DNA of 64,000 bases. Source: Anaerolineales bacterium UBA2395 (GTDB taxonomy: Bacteria; Chloroflexota; Anaerolineae; Anaerolineales; Villigracilaceae). The translations under genes and the position numbers were made by a program. The stretch's first letter is position 1. The number at the start of each line of letters is the position of its first letter. Shown one piece after another: positions 1-6,385 of the stretch. A model generated the notes under the pieces. It made no database searches, was not told the DNA's origin, and worked only from the letters and a program-made list of their open reading frames with translations. Location: assembly GCA_002343775.1 (NCBI GenBank), contig DDSH01000006.1:247422-311421 (forward strand), read 5' to 3'.

Positions 1-2
1 TT

Positions 3-233
3 GCCCTATTTGATCTGAATAATCCAGAGAATTGTTTGAAACGCAGTGATGAATGGTTTTTTGGCCCTGAAGAATCCTACGAGTTACATGGTGATGTTAA
101 CAAGGTTGTTTTTCCTTGCGGTTATACCATTGCACCTGATGGCGACACTCTTCGCATTTACTATGGTGCGGCAGATTCAAGTATTGCTTTGGCAACGGGA
201 AGTGTCCAATCTATGCTTGCGTGGTTAAAGTAA
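3..233 (+). CDS. C-terminal end of a GH130 beta-mannoside phosphorylase (5'-partial)
   Basis: The reading frame is open from the first bases of the window and stops at 233, so only about 76 C-terminal residues are visible. The stretch GPEESYELHGDVNKVVFPCG followed by GDTLRIYYGAADSSIALA matches the last blades of family GH130 propellers, which phosphorolyse or hydrolyse beta-mannosides. The YYGAAD signature and the short C-terminal helix ending in LAWLK are the main evidence. The catalytic residues lie upstream and cannot be checked. No neighbour in the window supports a mannan pathway, so the exact substrate is open. Confidence 0.75.
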   Translation, partial: ALFDLNNPENCLKRSDEWFFGPEESYELHGDVNKVVFPCGYTIAPDGDTLRIYYGAADSSIALATGSVQSMLAWLK

Positions 234-299
234 ATATGGAGTCGATCCCGCATATATTCGGCAGGTCGAACGGGTTTCAGTAGTTGGAAGGAGATTCCT

Positions 300-554
300 A
301 TGCAAGAAAGAAAATGTTCCAAATGTGGATCGGTCAATGTGTATAAGAACACGAGCAACAACTGGCATAAGGATGGCGTTGTCATCCAGATGATAGCAGA
401 TGATAGTTTCAACGATCTGTTTCAAACAGAGGCGTTTCTCTGTCTCGATTGTCGTAATCTGGATATTCAGGTTGCGGAAACTAGCACGATGTATGGAGAG
501 CAAAAAACACTGGTTGATACTATACAAGCCAGCAACAATTGGATCAAGGTCTGA
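300..554 (+). CDS. Small zinc-ribbon protein, 84 aa
   Basis: The 84-residue protein starts at an ATG preceded by AAGGAG. It opens with an MQERKCSKCGS knuckle and carries a second pair of cysteines as CLDC near residue 50, so it probably folds as a single zinc ribbon. The rest is polar and has no signal peptide or membrane segment. It lies 67 bp after the GH130 fragment and 14 bp before the next small gene, so the three may be co-transcribed. I do not recognise a named family; a nucleic-acid or protein-binding role is only a guess. Confidence 0.55.
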   Translation: MQERKCSKCGSVNVYKNTSNNWHKDGVVIQMIADDSFNDLFQTEAFLCLDCRNLDIQVAETSTMYGEQKTLVDTIQASNNWIKV

Positions 555-568
555 AAGGAGAAATTACA

Positions 569-706
569 ATGAACGCAGTAGCAAACAAGCCCAAGCCCAA
601 GCGTCCATCCAAGGGACAACGCAAACATAATCGGTTAGTAAAACAGGAAGCCCGCAAGGCAAATACCCCAGGAAACAATACGAAAACACGCAAGCGCCCT
701 GCATAA
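569..706 (+). CDS. Very small basic protein, 45 aa
   Basis: An AAGGAG ribosome-binding site ends 8 bases before ATG 569. The frame runs 45 codons and is almost wholly basic and polar: it begins MNAVANKPKPKRPSKGQRK and ends TRKRPA. Lysine, arginine, asparagine and proline dominate and there is no hydrophobic core, so it is likely disordered and nucleic-acid or ribosome associated. The family is unknown. The good Shine-Dalgarno and 14-bp spacing from the zinc-ribbon gene argue that it is translated. Confidence 0.5.
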   Translation: MNAVANKPKPKRPSKGQRKHNRLVKQEARKANTPGNNTKTRKRPA

Positions 707-776
707 AGTTACATTGGTCTCGGATATTAACCTGAACAGCACCATTGTTGACTCATGACAAATCCGCTGGAATTCT

Positions 777-938
777 ATGTATCGTTCACTTACATATGTT
801 CGAGAAGATCAAGTGCATATCCTGTATTTTGATGGGCAACAATGCGAAGAACTACATTCCATGCGACGAACCCTCGTTGTTGCCAATCCTGCCATTGAAA
901 TGGATTTAGCTAACCGGGGAGGCTTGGTAGAGAAGTGA
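777..938 (+). CDS. Hypothetical small protein, 53 aa
   Basis: The frame from ATG 777 begins MYRSLTYVREDQVHILYFDG and ends GGLVEK. Alternating hydrophobic residues (VHILYFDG, RTLVVANP) suggest a beta-rich fold, but no clear Shine-Dalgarno precedes the start. It could be a real small gene or the remains of a longer one. I recognise no family. Confidence 0.35.
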   Translation: MYRSLTYVREDQVHILYFDGQQCEELHSMRRTLVVANPAIEMDLANRGGLVEK

Positions 939-1355
939 AGTGCCCTCGACGTTGAGTTAGATGCCCAATGTGGTCTGATCTAGTATGCTTGAATGAGTCT
1001 GCATAGGAACCTGCCTGTAGTAATGAATTGATAGAATCGGTATAAAGCAGGCAGGATATGGGATTGAACAAACTACCGGTAGACAGCAAAAAGTGGATAG
1101 ATTGTTGATGGGAATGTTTTAAACGAAAGCATCCATGTACATAGGGTGTTCATTCGTTTTCTGCTTTTTGTTCTCTATATGGAGTCATAAACCGAGCAGG
1201 TCTAAGTTTATACCCGTATACCAGATATGTACCCTGCTGGGCAGATTCGATTGAGGCTTTGAAGGCAGATATAGTGGTCATTTTAAGGGCTTTTTTGGAG
1301 ACGTGTGATAAATCTGCCGCTAAAGAAAATCAAACCTGATAACAACCTAAAGACC
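939..1355. other. 417-bp convergent intergenic region
   Basis: No gene is supported here. The region separates plus-strand small genes from the minus-strand response regulator, both of which end into it. Its one recognisable content is a copy of the dispersed TTTATACCCG element at 1204-1243. Confidence 0.5.
1204..1243 (+). repeat. Dispersed TTTATACCCG element, copy R1
   Basis: This ~40-bp segment reads GTTTATACCCGTATACC, then AGATATGTACC, then CTGGGC. It matches copies at 21483-21523 and 62667-62706 at most positions. All three lie between convergent gene ends. The core is partly dyad-symmetric. Its nature (mobile-element end, recombination site, protein site or RNA 3' end) is unknown. Confidence 0.45.
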
Positions 1356-2015
1356 CTATTCTTTCTTTATCAAACCCTCTTGCAGGGCAAATTTGACCAA
1401 TGCCGCCCTTGTTCGCAACCCAAGTTTTTCCATACCGCGCGCGCGATATGTTTCCACAGTTTTAGCGCTCAGGCTGAGTTGTTCAGCGATCTCTGCGCTG
1501 GTATGACCAAGCGCCACCATTTTTAGAACTCCCTGCTCTCGTTCACTTAGATTTGACCATGTTAGATCTGCGTTGGAGAATTTCGTTTCAGGCAAAATAT
1601 CCTCAAGCAAAACGCGCGTCATGGAGGGGTGGACATACATCTCGCCCCGTAGGACTGCCTGAATAGCGGAGATTAGCTCGGCATCCGCTGCTTTTTTTAG
1701 AACATAGCCGCTTGCTCCGTGCTTCAATGCCTGCCGTAGATATTGTGGATCATCATGCATGGTGAGGATCAATATCTTTATGGATGGAACCATCTTTCGC
1801 AGGGTGGGTAATATTTCCATGCCACCCAGACTTGGCATACTAAGGTCAAGTAGGATTAAGTCAGGCTGGAGTTTTTCTGCCAGTGATAATGCCTCCGAGC
1901 CCGTGGATGCTTCTGCCACAACTTCAAATTCATGTTGTCCAATGAGAAGTAGACGTAGTCCAGCACGTAAGACAGCATGATCATCCGCAATAAGAACGCG
2001 AATTGGGCTGCTCAT
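1356..2015 (-). CDS. LuxR/NarL-type response regulator
   Basis: The 219-residue protein has a receiver domain (residues 5-120) with the acidic pair in LIADDH, the phospho-acceptor Asp in LLDLSMPS, and the Thr/Lys switch residues (LTMHDD, YVLKKA). A C-terminal LuxR helix-turn-helix (about 155-215) contains LSEREQGVLKMVALGHTSAE and SAKTVETYRARGMEKLG. It overlaps its kinase gene by four bases (ATGA), so the pair is translationally coupled. Being the last gene of the molybdoenzyme unit, it most likely controls that operon, as TtrR or ArxR/AioR do in analogous loci. The target promoter is not proven. Confidence 0.9.
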   Translation of the reverse strand: MSSPIRVLIADDHAVLRAGLRLLLIGQHEFEVVAEASTGSEALSLAEKLQPDLILLDLSMPSLGGMEILPTLRKMVPSIKILILTMHDDPQYLRQALKHGASGYVLKKAADAELISAIQAVLRGEMYVHPSMTRVLLEDILPETKFSNADLTWSNLSEREQGVLKMVALGHTSAEIAEQLSLSAKTVETYRARGMEKLGLRTRAALVKFALQEGLIKKE

Positions 2016-3445
2016 CGGTTTGCTTCCATTTGTTCGTTATGAAGCGGGATTTCAATGAAAACGCTCGTTCCGTTCTCATGAGACGACTCAATTGTCAAAG
2101 CCCCATGCAGAAATTCCGCCCGCTCACGCATACCCAACAAGCCGAGATGACGTTCGCCATGATTTGCGTTGATATCAAACCCGATGCCATCATCCTCCAC
2201 GATAGCCCGTACCATATCGCCATGACGTTCCACCAGAATGCTGGCAGATTTTGCATGAGCATGGCGGGCGATGTTGGTCAGAGTCTCTTGTACAATGCGG
2301 TAGATGGCGGTCTCGACTTCGCCTGGAAGGCGTTCACCCAATTGAATGGCGACATCCACGGGGATTTTATAGCGTGTCTGCCATTCTGACACCAATCTTT
2401 CGAGTGCGGCGGATAACCCCAGGTCATCGAGAACACGCGGGCGTAAACGCATGGAAAGGTCGTGGACTTCATCCAAGGTTTTGGACGCCACGTCGCGCAG
2501 ATCAGTGGCTTTGGAGATGGATGCGCATTGGGCACAATTGGTTTCCATGACACGCAGACCGACAATGAGGGATGTCAAATTTTGTGAGGTGGAGTCGTGC
2601 AATTCACGCGCAATGCGGCGACGCTCGTCTTCCTGCGTTGTAATCACTTTCTCAAGCAATTGTCTCCGCAAAACTTCGCGCTCCTTGCGGAGTTCATCCG
2701 TACGCGCCAGTTCTTCTGTCATGGAGTTGAACGCTTCAGCTAGATCTCCGATCTCATCATTTGCCCAACGCAGGACGCGTGGCGAAAAATCTCCTTTGGC
2801 TACGGCTTGGGTGGCTTGTGCCAGTGAAATGATCGGACGGGTAAGAATCCAAGTCAGCGAGACTGCCACCAAAATGCCTGCGATGGAAACCAGCAGGGTG
2901 GTCAGGATGAGCTGAGCCGTCAGCGTGGAGACTGCCGTTCGGATGGAAGCATCCGAAAGTCCGATACGCGCCGTGCCGACTTTGCCATCCAGGATCGGAA
3001 CGGCGGTATCCCACACGAGTCCCTCATCCGTTTGAATCAGGGAGGTATGGTGATGCTCGCCCGATTGAACGGTATTGAGGGGGATCAGGTCGAGCGGAAA
3101 ACCGCCTTCAAACGTGTGCGCAATCACCTGCCCGTGATTGTCCACAATGAAGGCGTAGCGAATGTTTGGGTTGTTGGCAATGGTTTCCTTGAGAAGATCG
3201 TGCACGCCAAGCAGATCATTGAGCAGGATCGGGTCGGTGGAACGGGCGGCAAAGTCGCGCGAGACCGAGATGCTCTGTTCTTCCATTTGCGCAGTCATGG
3301 TTCTGGTCAGAGCGTAACGCGCTTGCATGGTGACACCCGCTCCCAATAAAATCACCAACCCCAGCACAATGCCAAGGATCTTGGTGCGGACGCTGACCGC
3401 GCCTGCGATCTCCCACATTCGTTCGGATACCCTTTGAAACGTCAT
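2012..3445 (-). CDS. Membrane sensor histidine kinase, HisKA_3 type
   Basis: The 477-residue kinase has an N-terminal membrane segment (about 20-42), an extracytoplasmic cache-like sensor (about 45-170), a second membrane segment (about 175-198) and HAMP. A HisKA_3 dimerisation domain follows, with the phospho-acceptor His in RRRIARELHDSTSQNL, then a HATPase domain (IVEDDGIGFD, GLLGMRERA). It overlaps the upstream PhnD-like lipoprotein gene by four bases and the downstream regulator by four bases. The PhnD-like protein plus kinase plus LuxR regulator resembles TtrS/TtrR or AioX/S/R, in which a periplasmic anion-binding protein feeds the kinase. The ligand is unknown. Confidence 0.9.
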   Translation of the reverse strand: MTFQRVSERMWEIAGAVSVRTKILGIVLGLVILLGAGVTMQARYALTRTMTAQMEEQSISVSRDFAARSTDPILLNDLLGVHDLLKETIANNPNIRYAFIVDNHGQVIAHTFEGGFPLDLIPLNTVQSGEHHHTSLIQTDEGLVWDTAVPILDGKVGTARIGLSDASIRTAVSTLTAQLILTTLLVSIAGILVAVSLTWILTRPIISLAQATQAVAKGDFSPRVLRWANDEIGDLAEAFNSMTEELARTDELRKEREVLRRQLLEKVITTQEDERRRIARELHDSTSQNLTSLIVGLRVMETNCAQCASISKATDLRDVASKTLDEVHDLSMRLRPRVLDDLGLSAALERLVSEWQTRYKIPVDVAIQLGERLPGEVETAIYRIVQETLTNIARHAHAKSASILVERHGDMVRAIVEDDGIGFDINANHGERHLGLLGMRERAEFLHGALTIESSHENGTSVFIEIPLHNEQMEANR

Positions 3446-4362
3446 GGCAATTCCGAGGTTGGAATGATCGCGTACAGTTCCCGCACTTCATCGTAGGCGC
3501 TGTCGTCGAGCAGCACAAAACTGTCCACGCCAATGGATGCGAGCGCATCTTTTGCATCAGGGTCTGTGGACATTGCCAGCAAAAGGGTTTGAATATCCGC
3601 TTTTACCTGCGGGCGGGTGAAGGGACTGATGACCACAGGCGGAATGCCAAAATCGGGTGAGCGGTGGATGACGCGCAATTTTTCGGCAAGTGATGGGTCA
3701 CGCGCTAGGGCAAATTCGAACACCAGCGAATCCACAGCAGCCCCATCCGCCACACCACTTGTAACAGCGCGGATGGCTTCATCGTGGCTGTAGGTGAAGA
3801 ACGTGCGGGCAAAAAAATTATCAGGGCTGTACCCCAATGTGTGAACAAGGTAGGTTGGGTACACCCGTCCGCTGAGTGAGATCGGGTCGGTGAAAGCAAA
3901 GACCTTGCCGCGCATATCCTTCATGCTTTGCGCCGTGCTGGACGAAGGCACAATCAACACCGAGTTATAGACGGTCTTTCCATTGACCTGCGGCGCAACC
4001 AACAACTCCATCCCAAACGTATCGTGCCCTTCGATGTATGCGCTGGTGCAGACGAACGCCACATCGACCTCGCCGTGTTCGATCAATTCATTTACTTCCA
4101 TATACGTTTTGCGCTGCACCAATTCAACAGGGCGGTTGAGCTTTTCTTCCAGATATAACAGAAGCGGTGAATACGATTGTACCGTCCCCTTGGGTGAGAT
4201 CACCGCCGCTACTGCCACGCGCAACGGCACTGCGTCATGCCCCGCAGGAGTAGGAAGCGGTTGCAGATCGTTCAAGTTCACACTGCCTGCTACCTGCGTT
4301 TCAGAAAAAGGTGAGCAGGCTGCCAGTAACACTGAAAGTATTACGAGAAGCGTTTTATTCAT
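3442..4362 (-). CDS. PhnD-like substrate-binding lipoprotein, putative sensor partner
   Basis: The start at 4362 is chosen because GGAGGAAAGG precedes it and it gives a classic lipoprotein signal, MNKTLLVILSVLLAAC, with lipidated Cys16; a longer frame upstream lacks these. The mature part is a PhnD/phosphonate-type periplasmic binding fold (residues ~45-300): LRVAVAAVISPKGTV, LLLYLEEKLNRPVELV, GEVDVAFVCTSAYIEG. There is no ABC permease or ATPase nearby, so a sensory role with the adjacent kinase fits better than uptake. Cys105 sits in the presumed ligand-binding strand, a position that recalls the arsenite-binding cysteine reported for AioX; this equivalence is an inference. Confidence 0.8.
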   Translation of the reverse strand: MNKTLLVILSVLLAACSPFSETQVAGSVNLNDLQPLPTPAGHDAVPLRVAVAAVISPKGTVQSYSPLLLYLEEKLNRPVELVQRKTYMEVNELIEHGEVDVAFVCTSAYIEGHDTFGMELLVAPQVNGKTVYNSVLIVPSSSTAQSMKDMRGKVFAFTDPISLSGRVYPTYLVHTLGYSPDNFFARTFFTYSHDEAIRAVTSGVADGAAVDSLVFEFALARDPSLAEKLRVIHRSPDFGIPPVVISPFTRPQVKADIQTLLLAMSTDPDAKDALASIGVDSFVLLDDSAYDEVRELYAIIPTSELP

Positions 4363-4493
4363 GGCAGTCCTTTCCTCCGTGAATGTAGCAAATCGGATAT
4401 GCATTGTCCAGTGATGAATATCACCGAATTCGTTACTTTGGATACCCCCCGCTTCATGCTGACCCGATGCCTGATTCTGCACCCATGCCCTTC

Positions 4494-5315
4494 CTACCCC
4501 AAAGTATGTTTTGTCTCCCAATCTTGCACAGCTTGCAACACACCATCTGCAATGCGGGCGGGACGCTCGCCAATTCCAGCCACTAGCGTTCCATCCCCAC
4601 GTGGATCGATCTCGATCACCTTGGTGTGCATTTCCACAGGGACATCGTCATGCGTAATGCCGCGCAGTACGCCAGTGATCGGCGCAGTCAACGGCGTTTC
4701 GTTGATGACTGCAATCACCTGACCCTCCGTCACCATGTCGCCGATCTGAAACTCGGTCTTAAACCTGCCAGCGCACGGCGCATACAGGTAGCGGTCACGC
4801 GCATGACCTTCAATGCTGATCGGCTCTCCTTGCAGCGGCGCGGTTCCTCCAGAGGTAATGACCCGTCCCAAATCTTCCCCTCGCGCGGTCTCGATGGCAA
4901 TATGCACATTCCTGCCTGCGGAGAAATTAGGACCCAATCCGATAGTCAGCGGTGCCATGTGAATCTGCCGTGCTGGCTTCTTGTGCTTCCGCATCCGCGC
5001 ATCCACCAAAACTTGTGGACGGAGTTTCTCGACCAGCCGATAAAAATCGCTCACCAAAATTGGAATACAAGCGGGGGCAAGTAATCTTGCCCGCACGTTT
5101 ACAGTATCCACCCGTTTTGCTGTTATGTCATCCAATGTCGTTTCACCATCAAAGATCGCATCGGCAAAAGCCATTTTGCGGCGGGTCACGCTCGGTTTGG
5201 GGTCGTCATGAATGACAACACCATAACCCGCTTGGAACAAACGATGAGCGACTGCCGAAGCGACATCGTTCGAGCCACGAATAAGGATGCGCAAGCCGAT
5301 TTTCTCTCGGTTCAT
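4494..5315 (-). CDS. yqeB: YqeB/EF2563-type protein of molybdenum hydroxylase systems
   Basis: The 273-residue protein begins with a Rossmann-like segment (LRILIRGSNDVASAVAHRLF) and has a DDPKPSVTRRKMAFADAIFDG stretch. Its C-terminal half contains a biotinyl/barrel-like motif (APCAGRFKT...GDMVTEGQVIAVI). This arrangement matches the EF2563/YqeB family, annotated as accessory to selenium-dependent molybdenum hydroxylases. It lies 18 bp downstream of fmdE and behind the same riboswitch. Its biochemical role is not established; cofactor maturation or insertion is the contextual guess. Confidence 0.75.
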   Translation of the reverse strand: MNREKIGLRILIRGSNDVASAVAHRLFQAGYGVVIHDDPKPSVTRRKMAFADAIFDGETTLDDITAKRVDTVNVRARLLAPACIPILVSDFYRLVEKLRPQVLVDARMRKHKKPARQIHMAPLTIGLGPNFSAGRNVHIAIETARGEDLGRVITSGGTAPLQGEPISIEGHARDRYLYAPCAGRFKTEFQIGDMVTEGQVIAVINETPLTAPITGVLRGITHDDVPVEMHTKVIEIDPRGDGTLVAGIGERPARIADGVLQAVQDWETKHTLG

Positions 5316-5333
5316 TGGAGGGATAAGAACCTG

Positions 5334-5939
5334 TCACGCACCTGCTTTTTCAAAGACCGGCATGGATACGGGAAGTTGATAATATGCTCTCGAAGCGCAT
5401 GCCCTGCACAGAACCTGCCCATTCGTATGGATTTCCCGTTCATTCATTATTTCCTCACCGCAACTATCGCAGTTGATACGCACTCCGGGGCGGGAAACGA
5501 TCTCGGCAATTGAAGTTGCAAGATACACTTCACACACCGTGAACATCACATCATCTGGCATGACCTGATATGCCTGCATTTGGGCAAAATAGTGACGGGG
5601 TTCATTGGGGGCGTATTGATATGCCCGTTCACGAACATCCAATGTGGGTGCAACACGAATTGCCAGCCCGGTCTGGGTATCGACAAAAGTTGCCGCCGCT
5701 TTGCCATAATCTTCCACGCGCAGGGTGCGATGCCCGACCGAGCAATCTGTAGCGGCTGTCAGACCATCGGCGAAACAACCGTCCGTTTCGGTGATGACAA
5801 GCAAGCGTTTGCTGCCTTGATTTGCAGATACACCCAATGCCTTGATTCCGCATAACCCCATGCGTACGCCAAGGATCTGACGTGGACAGAGATGTGAATG
5901 ATCGCGTGAAGATTTTTCGAGCAGAGATTGAAGATCCAT
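5334..5939 (-). CDS. FmdE family protein (formylmethanofuran dehydrogenase subunit E-like)
   Basis: ATG 5939 is preceded by TTGGAG at a suitable distance; a TTG at 6017 would lie inside the riboswitch and is rejected. The ~201-residue protein has the FmdE core, with SRDHSHLCPRQILGVRMG near the N-terminus, ETDGCFADGLTAATDCSVG and LRVEDYGKAAATFVD. It ends in a zinc finger (CDSCGEEI, then VLCRAC). FmdE proteins are linked to Mo/W formylmethanofuran dehydrogenases, yet stand-alone copies occur widely next to molybdenum-cofactor genes. Placement directly behind a Moco-type riboswitch and terminator suggests cofactor-controlled expression. Confidence 0.85.
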   Translation of the reverse strand: MDLQSLLEKSSRDHSHLCPRQILGVRMGLCGIKALGVSANQGSKRLLVITETDGCFADGLTAATDCSVGHRTLRVEDYGKAAATFVDTQTGLAIRVAPTLDVRERAYQYAPNEPRHYFAQMQAYQVMPDDVMFTVCEVYLATSIAEIVSRPGVRINCDSCGEEIMNEREIHTNGQVLCRACASRAYYQLPVSMPVFEKAGA

Positions 5940-5950
5940 TTGTGAACTCC

Positions 5951-5986
5951 AAAAATACAAAGGCTGCCCTATGGAAAGGACAGCCT
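5951..5986 (-). terminator. Intrinsic terminator between riboswitch and fmdE
   Basis: On the minus strand a 10-bp stem (AGGCTGTCCT pairing with AGGGCAGCCT, one G-U) is followed by TTGTATTTTT. It ends 11 bases before the fmdE start codon. Lying immediately downstream of the folded aptamer, it is a natural expression platform for transcription attenuation. Confidence 0.8.
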
Positions 5987-6000
5987 CAAATACATCAAGA

Positions 6001-6118
6001 GTCAGTCTCCTTTCCAAATGGGGGAAGGCAATGTTTCCATTGCCTCCCGGATCACTTATATGATCTGTCCTGTTCCCATGCCGTTTAGGTGTAGGGAGGC
6101 AGGCTTCGGAGAGATGGT
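6001..6118 (-). promoter_or_regulatory. Moco/Tuco-type riboswitch aptamer upstream of fmdE
   Basis: The minus strand between tatA and fmdE folds into nested helices. An outer stem pairs TCTCC (6113-6109) with GGAGA. An internal stem pairs TGCCTCCC with GGGAGGCA perfectly. Adjoining it, GGCAATG-GAAA-CATTGCC forms a GNRA-capped hairpin, and a further hairpin GATCA-TATAAG-TGATC fills the junction. The GGGAGGCAATGGAAACATTGCC-type core and tetraloop match my recollection of the Moco RNA motif, which is known upstream of Mo/W cofactor and related genes. A terminator follows 14 bases later. Covariance-model scoring would settle the class. Confidence 0.7.
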
Positions 6119-6163
6119 TAAACTATATCGGGTATATTCTGATTCAAACAGTGATTTGTGTCA

Positions 6164-6316
6164 CTATTTCTCGTCCTGATTGCCGTTCAAGCCTTCCTTG
6201 AAGGAACGGATGCCAGAGCCAAGTTCGGATGCGATCTTGCCAATGCGCCCGACGCCAAATAACAGAACGACAACGGCGAGAACAATAATTAGTTCGGTTT
6301 GTCCAAGATGAAACAT
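6164..6316 (-). CDS. tatA: TatA-type twin-arginine translocase subunit, 50 aa
   Basis: This 50-residue protein begins MFHLGQTELIIVLAVVVLLF and continues into GVGRIGKIASELGSGIRSFK, the TatA/E pattern of one short membrane helix, a hinge and an amphipathic helix. It is on the minus strand directly after the catalytic molybdoenzyme gene, whose product carries a TAT signal, so it is probably a dedicated export subunit. It is shorter than typical TatA (70-90 residues), with a truncated polar tail (NGNQDEK). No tatC is seen in the window. Confidence 0.9.
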   Translation of the reverse strand: MFHLGQTELIIVLAVVVLLFGVGRIGKIASELGSGIRSFKEGLNGNQDEK

Positions 6317-6336
6317 GGGTTCCTCTTTCTTGCGGT

Positions 6337-6364
6337 GTTCCCTCCCTGCTTGCAGGGAGGGAAC
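6337..6364 (-). promoter_or_regulatory. Perfect 13-bp hairpin between the molybdoenzyme gene and tatA
   Basis: GTTCCCTCCCTGC and GCAGGGAGGGAAC pair perfectly around a two-base loop. It follows the stop of the catalytic subunit by 21 bp on the coding strand and lacks a U-run. It therefore looks more like an mRNA-stabilising or partial-attenuation hairpin than a terminator. Confidence 0.6.
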
Positions 6365-6385
6365 GTTGCCAAAGGAGAATTGATA

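Noticed and set aside
5334..6017. Longer fmdE frame starting at TTG 6017
   Set aside because: It would begin inside the riboswitch fold and include the terminator; ATG 5939 has the ribosome-binding site.
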